This document shows positions 9,140-15,995 of a DNA stretch of 40,801 nt, one piece after another. A program made the position numbers and the translations under genes. Source of the DNA: Candidatus Fusobacterium pullicola (GTDB taxonomy: Bacteria; Fusobacteriota; Fusobacteriia; Fusobacteriales; Fusobacteriaceae); NCBI GenBank assembly GCA_018883725.1, contig JAHLFN010000083.1:1-40801 (forward strand), in the 5' to 3' direction. The notes under the pieces are model-generated. The model saw nothing but the letters and a program-made list of their open reading frames with translations, was not told the DNA's origin and searched no databases. Within the stretch, counting starts at the first letter, position 1; the number at the start of each line of letters is the position of its first letter.

Positions 9140-9841
9140 TTATTTACTATTCTTTTCTTTTGCTTCTCTTTCCTCTTTTTCTCTTTCAGCTTGAGATTTA
9201 TTAACATAGAATGGCTCTAAAGTATATAAATTTTCCTCTTCCATCTCAACAGCTAATTGAGCTGCTAAAACACTTCTTGGAATAGAATTTCCCTTTGAGA
9301 TAATTATAGCATTTTCTCCCATACTATCTTTTATTACTTTCTCATATACAGTAGCTCCATCTCCACAGAAAATTACTTTCTTATCTTTAACCTCTTCTAA
9401 AAGAGTTTTCAGCTCTCCATCTTTATACTCTGTAACTCTCTTAAATCCTTCTTTTTTTTCATAAATTGAGTAATATACTCTCTCTTTTCTGGCATCTAAA
9501 AGTGGGATTACAATTCCCTCTCCAGCTTCTATATTTTGAACTAGTAGATCTAATTCATTTATTCCAACTATACTTTTCTTTGTACCATAGCACAATCCCT
9601 TAGCTACAGCTACCCCTATTCTTATTCCTGTAAAAGAACCAGGTCCTACAGATACAGCCACCCTATCTACATCTTTTATCGAAAGTTTTGTCATCTTAAA
9701 TAAATTATCTATCATATTCATTATTACAGCTGAATGATTTACTTTTATATAAAGATTTAATTCTCCAATGACTCCTATTTTATCATCATAAAGAGAAACA
9801 CTTCCTATCTTAGTAGATGTATCAATTGCTAAAACCAACAT
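9140..9841 (-). CDS. tsaB: tRNA t6A synthesis protein TsaB
   Basis: TsaB is the inactive ASKHA-fold partner of TsaD in the complex that puts the threonylcarbamoyl group on A37 of tRNAs reading ANN codons. The N-terminus LAIDTST and the diagnostic segment GPGSFTGIRIGVAVAKGL in residues 66-83 identify it, and 233 aa is the usual size. The tail is Glu/Lys-rich (last 20 residues). Its ATG lies 20 bases inside the 3' end of tsaE, so the two are translationally coupled, matching their joint work in one complex. TsaD and TsaC are not in the window. Confidence 0.96.
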   Translation of the reverse strand: MLVLAIDTSTKIGSVSLYDDKIGVIGELNLYIKVNHSAVIMNMIDNLFKMTKLSIKDVDRVAVSVGPGSFTGIRIGVAVAKGLCYGTKKSIVGINELDLLVQNIEAGEGIVIPLLDARKERVYYSIYEKKEGFKRVTEYKDGELKTLLEEVKDKKVIFCGDGATVYEKVIKDSMGENAIIISKGNSIPRSVLAAQLAVEMEEENLYTLEPFYVNKSQAEREKEEREAKEKNSK

Positions 9842-10286
9842 AGTTTAACATCTCCCTCTCTTTCTCTTCATTTCCCACATATCTTATTTCAACTTCACGA
9901 GTGTTTTCAGTATGGTAGTTAAGTTTCACCTCTATATACTCTTTCGGTAACTCACTCTCTATAATATTTGCCCATTCTATAAGAAGTACTCCACCACTAT
10001 TTAAATAGTCCTCATACCCTACCTCATATATTTCCTCCGCTTCACCTAAACGATAAACATCAAAATGATATAGTGGTAATCTTCCGTCAAGATATTCTAA
10101 GACATAGTTAAATGTTGGGCTTTTAATATTTTCATTAACACCTAATCTCTTTGCAAATTTTTGAGAAAATGTTGTCTTTCCAGTTCCTAAATCTCCTATA
10201 AGAGCTATAACTGTATTTTCACTAGAAAAGTCTGCCAACTTCTCCGCTAACAGATTTAACTCCTCAAATGTGAGAACTTTATTCAT
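9822..10286 (-). CDS. tsaE: tRNA t6A synthesis ATPase TsaE
   Basis: TsaE is the small P-loop ATPase that resets the TsaB-TsaD complex in t6A synthesis. The Walker A motif GDLGTGKTT is at residues 31-39; SPTFNYV, the HFDVYRL segment and LLIEWANI are all typical of the family. The ATG at 10286 (154 aa) is chosen over an in-frame ATG seven codons upstream because GGGAGGA stands 4 bases before it, while the upstream ATG has no ribosome site. The gene overlaps rfaE2 by 8 bases and tsaB by 20, a tightly coupled rfaE2-tsaE-tsaB block. Confidence 0.96.
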   Translation of the reverse strand: MNKVLTFEELNLLAEKLADFSSENTVIALIGDLGTGKTTFSQKFAKRLGVNENIKSPTFNYVLEYLDGRLPLYHFDVYRLGEAEEIYEVGYEDYLNSGGVLLIEWANIIESELPKEYIEVKLNYHTENTREVEIRYVGNEEKEREMLNYVGFSN

Positions 10287-10770
10287 TTTCTCCTCCCTTT
10301 TTTTCATCTTTAAATTGTATCTTTTTTACTATATTAGTAGTTGATTTTCCATCTACAAAAGATAGTATTCTTACTTCTCCACCATTTTTTTCAACTACTG
10401 CTGTTTCTGGAAGTTGATCTTTTGTATAATCTCCACCTTTAACATGAATAGATGGCTTTATCTTTTCCAATGTTTCTATTGGAGTTAACTCATCAAATAT
10501 AAGTGTAAAATCTACAGCTTTCAATCCAGATAACATCTCAGCTCTATCTATCTCATTATTTATAGGTCTAGTAGGACCTTTTAAACTCCTTACAGACTTA
10601 TCTGAATTTACTCCTACTATAAGAACATCTCCCTGTTTTTTAGCTTCATTTAGATATCTTAAATGTCCAACATGTAAAATATCAAAACAACCATTTGTAA
10701 ATACAACTTTTTTACCTTGTAATTTTAACTCTTCTATTACTCTTGCTGCTGTCTCTCTACTCAATATCAT
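10279..10770 (-). CDS. rfaE2: D-glycero-beta-D-manno-heptose 1-phosphate adenylyltransferase
   Basis: This stand-alone nucleotidyltransferase (equivalent to the C-terminal half of E. coli HldE) makes ADP-heptose for the lipopolysaccharide core. It has FTNGCFDILHVGHLRYL with the HxGH site at residues 33-36, then GVNSDKSVRSLKGPTRPI and the C-terminal STTNIVKKI signature. The ATG at 10770 (163 aa) has GGGAGGT 6 bases upstream; an ATG five codons earlier overlaps that ribosome site and is rejected. The kinase half (RfaE1) is not fused here and is not in the window. The gene implies heptose-containing LPS, consistent with the lptD gene nearby. Confidence 0.95.
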   Translation of the reverse strand: MILSRETAARVIEELKLQGKKVVFTNGCFDILHVGHLRYLNEAKKQGDVLIVGVNSDKSVRSLKGPTRPINNEIDRAEMLSGLKAVDFTLIFDELTPIETLEKIKPSIHVKGGDYTKDQLPETAVVEKNGGEVRILSFVDGKSTTNIVKKIQFKDEKKGGENE

Positions 10771-10809
10771 AATACTACCTCCCATATAGCAAGTTTATTT
10801 TCTGTATAT

Positions 10810-10839
10810 ATTTTATCATATTTATATAGTGAGTTGCAA
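10810..10839 (-). promoter_or_regulatory. Likely promoter for rfaE2-tsaE-tsaB
   Basis: TTGCAA (10834-10839) and TAAAAT (10810-10815) are 18 bases apart on the minus strand, and the -10 is extended (TGA-TAAAAT). It lies in the 73-base gap between the Nudix gene and rfaE2, about 40 bases before the start codon. Confidence 0.55.
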
Positions 10840-10843
10840 ATGT

Positions 10844-11482
10844 TTAAAAATTTGTCTCTACTCTTTCTTTTGTATATAGTTCTATAAACTCATATATAAT
10901 CTCTGCTGTAAGTCCCCAAATCATCTCTCCTTGAAAATTATAAAAATAGACCTCTCTTTCTCTTCCAGACCATGAACTCCCATATCTAGCTGGTAGCTTT
11001 AACTCACTTGTTGAAAAAAGTGGCTTATTTTCTACTCCTATTTTCTCTACTCTTGGAATATTGTTTCTAAAAAAATCTATTGGTACTAAAAGAACTCTTT
11101 CAACTTCATTTCTATTATAATTTAACTCCTCTATAGACTCTATATCTATATACCCAGCATAAACTTCTAATATTATTCCATTAGGGCTTACCAACGTTCC
11201 AAATTTTCCTAATACCCTTATCTTTTCCTTTGATACCCCTAATTCCTCTATTGTTTCTCTAATAGCTGTATTCTCAGTTGTTTTATCACTCACCTCATAT
11301 TTTCCACCAGGAAAAGATATCTCCCCTCCCTGTCTTATATGAAGAGCTCTTTTTTCCAATACGATATACTCACTTTTCTCCATTGTTAGTATTCCTATAA
11401 AAACTGCTGAATTTATATATCTCTCTTGACCAATTATTCTCTTTTCTCCATCTTGTAATATATTTAATAACTTTTTTTCCAC
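10844..11482 (-). CDS. Nudix hydrolase, CoA pyrophosphatase-like
   Basis: This cytoplasmic Nudix protein probably splits CoA or its derivatives into 4'-phosphopantetheine and 3',5'-ADP. The CoA-specific signature KRALHIRQGGEISFPGG (residues 44-60) comes just before the Nudix helix with RETIEELG at 75-82. Length (212 aa) fits the CoA-pyrophosphatase subfamily. The start codon is GTG, with AAGGTGA upstream; no better ATG exists in frame. A terminator hairpin lies between upp and this gene with its T-tract ending a few bases before the ribosome site, so expression may depend on readthrough from upp. Substrate is inferred from the signature only. Confidence 0.88.
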   Translation of the reverse strand: MEKKLLNILQDGEKRIIGQERYINSAVFIGILTMEKSEYIVLEKRALHIRQGGEISFPGGKYEVSDKTTENTAIRETIEELGVSKEKIRVLGKFGTLVSPNGIILEVYAGYIDIESIEELNYNRNEVERVLLVPIDFFRNNIPRVEKIGVENKPLFSTSELKLPARYGSSWSGREREVYFYNFQGEMIWGLTAEIIYEFIELYTKERVETNF

Positions 11483-11502
11483 TTCATCACCTTTGTAGTT
11501 TT

Positions 11503-11555
11503 TAAAAAAAAGAAGAAAAATTTCTCTCTTTAATTAGAGGTGAATCTTTCTTCTT
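11503..11555 (-). terminator. Terminator after upp, possibly an attenuator for the Nudix gene
   Basis: Nine-base perfect arms 11510-11518 and 11547-11555, with an inner CTCT/AGAG helix, are followed by a run of T on the minus strand. Inside the hairpin the minus strand carries TCACCT (11538-11543), which is complementary to the AGGTGA ribosome site of the next gene (11487-11492). Confidence 0.82.
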
Positions 11556-11589
11556 TATTACACTTATTTATTTTTTAATTTAAAAGATA

Positions 11590-12213
11590 CTATTTTGTTC
11601 CAAATATTCTATCTCCACAATCTCCAAGTCCTGGGTATATATATCCCTCTGCTGTAAGTCCTTGGTCTATCTTAGCTGTATATATAGCTACATCTGGATG
11701 TTTATTTAACAATTTTGCTATTCCCTCTGGAGCAGCTACAAGACACATAAATATAATATCTTTTACTCCTTGATTTTTTAAATAATCAATTGCATAAACA
11801 GCGGATCCTCCTGTCGCTAGCATAGGATCTACAACTATTACCTTTCTTGAAGTTATATCTACAGGAAGCTTGCAGTAATAATATACTGGTTCTAAAGTTT
11901 CTTCATTTCTATATACTCCTATATGCCCAATTTTTGCTGTTGGTATAAGATCTAATATTCCATCTGTCATCCCTAGTCCAGCTCTTAAAATTGGTACAAT
12001 AGCTAATCTATCTTGAAGTTCACATCCCACTGTTGCCATAAGTGGTGTAGTAACCTCTTTATCTTGTAATTTAAGATTTTTTGTTGCTTCATATGTCATA
12101 AGTTTAGCTATCTCATTTAGATTTTCTCTAAATGATTTAGTATCCGTTTCAATACTTCTCATTATTGTTAATTTATGTTGAATTAGTGGGTGATTAATCT
12201 CTATTACTGCCAT
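11590..12213 (-). CDS. upp: Uracil phosphoribosyltransferase
   Basis: This salvage enzyme joins uracil and PRPP to give UMP. The PRPP-binding loop [12 protein letters not shown] lies near residue 130, LRAGLGM near 77, and the uracil-binding [13 protein letters not shown] motif closes the protein; 207 aa is the standard size. AGGAGG precedes the ATG by 6 bases. It appears as a single-gene unit between the rpmE terminator and its own terminator. No PyrR-type or purine-type leader structure is seen upstream. Confidence 0.98.
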   Translation of the reverse strand: MAVIEINHPLIQHKLTIMRSIETDTKSFRENLNEIAKLMTYEATKNLKLQDKEVTTPLMATVGCELQDRLAIVPILRAGLGMTDGILDLIPTAKIGHIGVYRNEETLEPVYYYCKLPVDITSRKVIVVDPMLATGGSAVYAIDYLKNQGVKDIIFMCLVAAPEGIAKLLNKHPDVAIYTAKIDQGLTAEGYIYPGLGDCGDRIFGTK

Positions 12214-12244
12214 TTGTTCCTCCTTATATTTTTATTATATAGTT

Positions 12245-12273
12245 ATTATACTATATTTTTTCTAAAAGAAAAA
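12245..12273 (-). promoter_or_regulatory. Possible upp promoter
   Basis: A perfect TATAAT (12245-12250, minus strand) lies about 30 bases before the upp ATG. The -35 region 17 bases upstream is T-rich and matches TTGACA poorly, so only the -10 is convincing. Confidence 0.5.
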
Positions 12274-12291
12274 TATTTATTTAAGTAATTT

Positions 12292-12324
12292 TTTAAAACA
12301 AAAGAGTAGGATATTAAATCCTAC
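12292..12324 (-). terminator. Intrinsic terminator after rpmE
   Basis: A perfect 7-base stem (12306-12312 with 12318-12324) and 5-base loop is followed on the minus strand by TCTTTTGTTTT. It directly follows the rpmE stop codon. Confidence 0.88.
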
Positions 12325-12340
12325 CCTTCTCATCATTAAA

Positions 12341-12553
12341 CTATTTTTTAATGCTATATTTTTTGTTGAATTTGTCAACTCTTCCAGCTGCATCGATGAA
12401 CTTAGCTTTTCCAGTATAGAATGGATGGCATTTTGAACATACAGCTATTTTAAGTTCGCTCCCTTTAGAATATGTTGATCTAGTTTCGAATTTCTCTCCA
12501 CAAGTACATTCAACAGTTATAACTTCATATTTTGGATGAATTCCGTTTTTCAT
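12341..12553 (-). CDS. rpmE: 50S ribosomal protein L31, zinc-binding form
   Basis: This 70-residue protein sits on the large ribosomal subunit and contributes to inter-subunit bridging. [14 protein letters not shown] at the start and [11 protein letters not shown] are the family signatures. Cysteines 16, 18, 39 and 42 give the zinc-binding C+ form rather than the cysteine-free zinc-starvation form. GAAGGTG precedes the ATG. It is a single-gene unit with its own promoter and terminator, and is divergent from the RNase H gene. Confidence 0.98.
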   Translation of the reverse strand: MKNGIHPKYEVITVECTCGEKFETRSTYSKGSELKIAVCSKCHPFYTGKAKFIDAAGRVDKFNKKYSIKK

Positions 12554-12594
12554 ATTTTCACCTTCCTACAAAAATTTTTCTTAATATCGAAGTT

Positions 12595-12623
12595 ATTTTA
12601 TCACAATTCTTGAATTTGTGCAA
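12595..12623 (-). promoter_or_regulatory. rpmE promoter
   Basis: The minus strand reads TTGCAC (12618-12623), 17 bases, TAAAAT (12595-12600) with TGA just before the -10. The spacing to the ATG leaves a leader of about 35 bases. Confidence 0.75.
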
Positions 12624-12650
12624 CTATTTTTTGATATCTTTTAAAAAAAT

Positions 12651-12679
12651 TTGTAAATTTTTATTTTTTAAGGTAATAT
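12651..12679 (+). promoter_or_regulatory. Promoter for the RNase H / YwaF-like pair
   Basis: TTGTAA (12651-12656), a 17-base spacer and TAATAT (12674-12679) lie about 30 bases before the GTG start at 12711. It is back to back with the rpmE promoter, the two -35 elements being 27 bases apart. Confidence 0.65.
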
Positions 12680-12710
12680 ATCCTTATGAAGAATTTTTTG
12701 GAGGATAATT

Positions 12711-13331
12711 GTGGCAAAAAAATTTTATGCATATTTCTTAGAAAATGAAAAAACTTTTGGAATTGTTGATACTTGGGATGAGTGTAAAAACTTAGTTCAT
12801 GGAAAAAAAGCTAGATACAAATCTTTTCCTAGCGAAGTAGAGTGTAAAAAGTGGTTAGAATCTGGAGCTAATTATGAAAAAAAAGCTGAGATAAAAAAAG
12901 ATATTCAAAAGGAACTTCCAACTGGAATCTATTTTGATGCCGGTACTGGTAGAGGAATAGGGGTAGAAACTAGAGTTACAGATGTAAATGGAACCCCTCT
13001 CTTACAGTTTAACTCTTTAGGATACATACCTAATGAATTTGGAAATATTCATTTAGGAAAGGAAAAAACTAATAATTATGGTGAACTTTTAGGTCTTTTC
13101 CTAGCTCTTGATATTGCTACTAAAGCAAACTATAAAAATATATATGGAGATAGCAACCTAGTTATCTATTTTTGGTCAAAGGGAATCTTTAAAAAAGATA
13201 ATCTTTCTACCGAAACTGTTGATTTAATTTTAAAAGTTATTGAAGCTAGAAAAAAATTTGAGCTTGCTGGTGGAACTATAGAATATATTTCTGGAGATTA
13301 TAATCCAGCTGATCTAGGATTTCATAAATAA
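12711..13331 (+). CDS. rnhA: RNase H1-like protein with N-terminal hybrid-binding domain
   Basis: This protein should degrade the RNA strand of RNA-DNA hybrids. Residues 3-50 form the caulimovirus-type (viroplasmin) hybrid-binding domain and residues 71-206 the RNase H fold, joined by a Lys-rich linker. The carboxylates are D76 (YFDAGTG), E125 (NYGELLG), D147 (YGDSNLV) and D201 (NPADLG). The usual histidine-bearing loop before the last aspartate is shortened to SGDYNPAD and lacks the His, and the protein ends only five residues after D201. The start is GTG with GGAGGA upstream. It is followed after 13 bases by a membrane-protein gene, probably co-transcribed. The activity level, given the missing His, is uncertain. 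Confidence 0.85.
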   Translation: MAKKFYAYFLENEKTFGIVDTWDECKNLVHGKKARYKSFPSEVECKKWLESGANYEKKAEIKKDIQKELPTGIYFDAGTGRGIGVETRVTDVNGTPLLQFNSLGYIPNEFGNIHLGKEKTNNYGELLGLFLALDIATKANYKNIYGDSNLVIYFWSKGIFKKDNLSTETVDLILKVIEARKKFELAGGTIEYISGDYNPADLGFHK

Positions 13332-13344
13332 GAGGAGAGAGATA

Positions 13345-14034
13345 ATGGAAACTTTTAAACTTTTTAGTAATGAGCATTTTGTCTTAATTTTTTCAAATAT
13401 TATATTTTTTATATTTTTACTCTTTATTGCTAACTTTTTTGACAAAAGATATTTTGCAAAAATTACAGCAATCGTAATATTTATTCTTAAATTAGCTGAA
13501 TTAAGCTATAGACATCTATACAATAATGAAGAAATTTTTGAGCTTTTACCCCTTCATCTTTGTAATATCACTTTAATTTTTGTTATAATTATGATGTTAA
13601 GTGGTTCAAAATCTCTATTTCAATTATGTTTTTATTGGAGTGTTGGAGCAATCTTTGCCGTTGCTACCCCAGATGTAAAATACTCTTTTCCAAATTTTAT
13701 GACAGTAAGTTTTTTCATCACACATTTTTATATTCTTTTTGCTGTTGCTTATTTCTATCTATATTTTAGTTTTAGACCGGCTATATGGGGGTATTTCACA
13801 GCATTTTTTACTATTAATATTATATGCTTGGGTGTTTATTTCTTAAATGTACATCTTGGAACAAATTATTTATATGTCAACAGAGTTCCTAGTTTTTCTT
13901 CACCTCTAAACTACTTTGGTGAATGGCCTTATTATATTATTGTAGTAGAATTGATATATATTATACTTACTTATTTACTATACCTTCCATTTAGAAGTAG
14001 AGCAGTAAAGTTTGGAAAAACTAAATTTTACTAA
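13345..14034 (+). CDS. YwaF/TIGR02206-type integral membrane protein
   Basis: This 229-residue protein has about six hydrophobic segments (starting near 12, 38, 70, 97, 122 and 198) and the LPLHLCNI motif near residue 68, which marks the TIGR02206/YwaF family of membrane proteins. Its function is unknown; it acts in the cytoplasmic membrane. GAGGAGAG precedes the ATG. The start comes 13 bases after the RNase H stop, and a clear terminator follows, so the two genes form one short plus-strand operon. No functional link between the two is evident. Confidence 0.78.
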   Translation: METFKLFSNEHFVLIFSNIIFFIFLLFIANFFDKRYFAKITAIVIFILKLAELSYRHLYNNEEIFELLPLHLCNITLIFVIIMMLSGSKSLFQLCFYWSVGAIFAVATPDVKYSFPNFMTVSFFITHFYILFAVAYFYLYFSFRPAIWGYFTAFFTINIICLGVYFLNVHLGTNYLYVNRVPSFSSPLNYFGEWPYYIIVVELIYIILTYLLYLPFRSRAVKFGKTKFY

Positions 14035-14054
14035 AAGTTAATTAAATACAATGT

Positions 14055-14094
14055 AAAACTCAAGGATAAAAAATGTTCTTGAGTTTTATTTTTA
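14055..14094 (+). terminator. Intrinsic terminator after the YwaF-like gene
   Basis: A 10-base perfect stem (14055-14064 with 14078-14087), extendable by two pairs, is followed by TTTTATTTTTAT. It closes the rnhA-ywaF-like unit. Confidence 0.88.
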
Positions 14095-14181
14095 TAAGCA
14101 CTCTCAATATCTCTTTACAATCATCATAATAATTTTTTATTATATATAAAAAAAGAATTATAAATTTTTCTAATATTTATA

Positions 14182-14210
14182 TAGACTTTATTATAAAAAA
14201 ATATTATAAT
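14182..14210 (+). promoter_or_regulatory. Promoter for the TDT transporter
   Basis: TAGACT (14182-14187), a 17-base AT-only spacer and a perfect TATAAT (14205-14210) lie about 45 bases before the ATG. Confidence 0.7.
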
Positions 14211-14255
14211 ATTCTTGTAAATAAGAAATTTTAATTATACTTAGGAGGGCATATT

Positions 14256-15197
14256 ATGATTCTAATCAAAGAAACTTTAAAAAAACTTCCTGTTGCATTT
14301 ACAGGTTTAGCTTTAGGAATATCTGGAGTGAGTGGGGCTTTAGCTGTAATATTAAATCCAGTTGCCTTATATATAGGTAATTTTATTTCTCTACTATTAT
14401 TATTACCTATTATAATAAAAAATATTCTACATTTTGAAACTTTTAAAGAGGAATTAAAACACCCTACACTAGGAAGTTTTATTCCAACTTTAGATATGGC
14501 TCTTATGAATTTTTCTGTATTGCTATATGTATTTTCTCCTATTTTAGGAAAATCTCTATGGCTTCTATGTATAGCTCTACACTTTATATTTGCCGTATCT
14601 TTTATCTACCATAGATTCAACTCTTGGAATTTACACCATATGGTTCCAAGTTGGTTTGTTCCCCCTATTGGAATAGTTGTTGCTTGTGTCGATTCTACAT
14701 CTATGAATATGCCAACTTTAGCACATACTCTTTTCTATATAGGATTCTTTTTCTATATTATAATGCTTCCATTTATGTTATATAGAATTATCTTTGTAGA
14801 AAGAATTGATGATGCTAGATTACCTACATTTGCTATAATGGCAGCTCCACCTAACCTTTGTCTAGCTGGATATTTAGTGGCTTTTAATAATCCTAATCCT
14901 GCAATTATAAATTTTCTTTTCCCATTAGGATTATTTATGACTGCCCTTATCTATATAGCTATGTTTAAAATTTTTAGATTGAGTTTTACTCCAGTATATG
15001 CTTCATTTACTTTCCCTTTAGCTATTAGCTCTACTGCTATACTAAAATATTCACTATATATTAAGCAATTTGATTTAGCTAGAGGAGAGTTTTGGTATAT
15101 TTTTTCTACAGTAGCTACTACCTTTGCAACTCTACTAATAACTTGGATATTTATTAAAATGTTAATATTTGTCAATAAAAACATAATAAATTCATAA
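14256..15197 (+). CDS. TDT-family transporter (TehA/SLAC1-like)
   Basis: This 313-residue protein has about ten membrane helices and fits the tellurite-resistance/dicarboxylate transporter family. Family features are the opening PVAFTGLALGISGVSGAL, HPTLGSFIPTLDMALMNF near residue 69, VPSWFVPPIGIVVACV near 129 and PLAISSTA near 251. Members move anions such as dicarboxylates, sulfite or chloride across the cytoplasmic membrane; which one applies here cannot be told from sequence. AGGAGGG is 6 bases before the ATG. It is a single-gene unit with its own promoter and a terminator that faces the lemA cluster. Confidence 0.85.
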   Translation: MILIKETLKKLPVAFTGLALGISGVSGALAVILNPVALYIGNFISLLLLLPIIIKNILHFETFKEELKHPTLGSFIPTLDMALMNFSVLLYVFSPILGKSLWLLCIALHFIFAVSFIYHRFNSWNLHHMVPSWFVPPIGIVVACVDSTSMNMPTLAHTLFYIGFFFYIIMLPFMLYRIIFVERIDDARLPTFAIMAAPPNLCLAGYLVAFNNPNPAIINFLFPLGLFMTALIYIAMFKIFRLSFTPVYASFTFPLAISSTAILKYSLYIKQFDLARGEFWYIFSTVATTFATLLITWIFIKMLIFVNKNIINS

Positions 15198-15203
15198 ATA
15201 TAA

Positions 15204-15250
15204 AAGAAGAAAATCTTACTTAACTCTTGTAAAATTTTCTTCTTTTTTTA
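15204..15250. terminator. Terminator shared by the TDT gene and the lemA cluster
   Basis: Perfect 11-base arms 15204-15214 and 15234-15244 are followed on the plus strand by TTTTTTT. On the minus strand the hairpin follows the 50-codon ORF stop and is trailed by a shorter T-rich stretch, so it can serve both converging units. Confidence 0.85.
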
Positions 15251-15256
15251 CTATTA

Positions 15257-15409
15257 TTAAATTATTCCTTGTCCATACTGATAATATAGGTATCCTGTAA
15301 CCAATAAAACAAACCCTATTTTTAACATCAGACTAAAATTTTTATATAAAACAAAACATAGTATTATTACTACTAATACAGATATAATCGTCGTATTATC
15401 TAAATTCAC
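15257..15409 (-). CDS. Small 50-residue membrane protein downstream of lemA
   Basis: This short frame starts with GTG at 15409 and ends with TAA at 15257. AAGGAGAG stands about 4 bases before the GTG and overlaps the region just after the lemA stop, so translation can be coupled to lemA. The product has two hydrophobic stretches (about residues 7-21 and 31-43) joined by a short KNFSLMLK turn, and ends YLYYQYGQGII. This gives a likely two-helix membrane protein. I do not recognise a family. The good ribosome site, the position between lemA and the shared terminator, and the absence of any other use for this stretch support it as a real gene. Confidence 0.65.
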   Translation of the reverse strand: MNLDNTTIISVLVVIILCFVLYKNFSLMLKIGFVLLVTGYLYYQYGQGII

Positions 15410-15421
15410 TTTTCTCTCCTT

Positions 15422-15973
15422 CTAAAATTTTACCTTTGGAACCTCTCTAACTTCAGCTTCAACTTTAAATAATGGTTCCTCTTTAAAATTAAATATTCCA
15501 GCAAAAATATTTCCTGGTATCATTCTAATTGCTTGGTTATAAGCTGTTACAGTATCATTGTAAAATTGACGTGCAAAACCTATCTTATTCTCTATATCTT
15601 TAAGTTGATTTTGTAAGTCCATAAAATTAGCATTTGCCTTTAACTCTGGATAACTCTCAGTTACCATCATAAGTCTACTCAGTACACTTCCTAATTCACC
15701 ACTAGCCTTTATCTTCTCATCTATAGTACCAGCCGTTGTATAGTGAGTTCTTGCAGCTATAACTCTCTCTAATGTCTCTTTTTCATGACTTGCATATCCC
15801 TTTACTACCTCTACAAGATTAGGTATAAGATCAAATCTTTTTTGAAGTTGTACATCTATCTGACTCCAAGAGTTTTTTACTCTCTCTTGCAATTTTACAA
15901 ATTTATTTTGATATACTATCCCCATTAAAATTAATAACACTATTAAAACTAAAATTACTATTATAGTTACCAT
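15422..15973 (-). CDS. lemA: LemA family membrane protein
   Basis: LemA proteins have one N-terminal membrane helix and a coiled, mostly helical domain; their biochemical role is not settled. Here residues 2-22 are the membrane helix, and RVKNSWSQIDVQLQKRFDLIPNL in part, LKANANFMDLQNQL, IENKIGFARQFYNDTVTAYN and PGNIFAGIFNF segments are the family signatures. Length (183 aa) is typical. AGGAGGA lies before the ATG. It follows a DUF2207 gene by 22 bases; LemA and DUF2207 or TPM-domain proteins often occur together, so they may act together at the envelope. Confidence 0.95.
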   Translation of the reverse strand: MVTIIVILVLIVLLILMGIVYQNKFVKLQERVKNSWSQIDVQLQKRFDLIPNLVEVVKGYASHEKETLERVIAARTHYTTAGTIDEKIKASGELGSVLSRLMMVTESYPELKANANFMDLQNQLKDIENKIGFARQFYNDTVTAYNQAIRMIPGNIFAGIFNFKEEPLFKVEAEVREVPKVKF

Positions 15974-15995
15974 ATTTTCCTCCTAATTCCTAAAT

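Noticed and set aside
9082-9207. A 42-codon N-terminal extension of the rubredoxin-domain flavoprotein that overlaps tsaB
   Set aside because: It is low-complexity and Lys-rich, has no ribosome site, and the ATG at 9081 has GAGGTG at good spacing directly before the conserved rubredoxin-like start.
12214-12290. A possible riboswitch or attenuator before upp
   Set aside because: The leader is about 30 bases of A/T-rich sequence without a stable fold.
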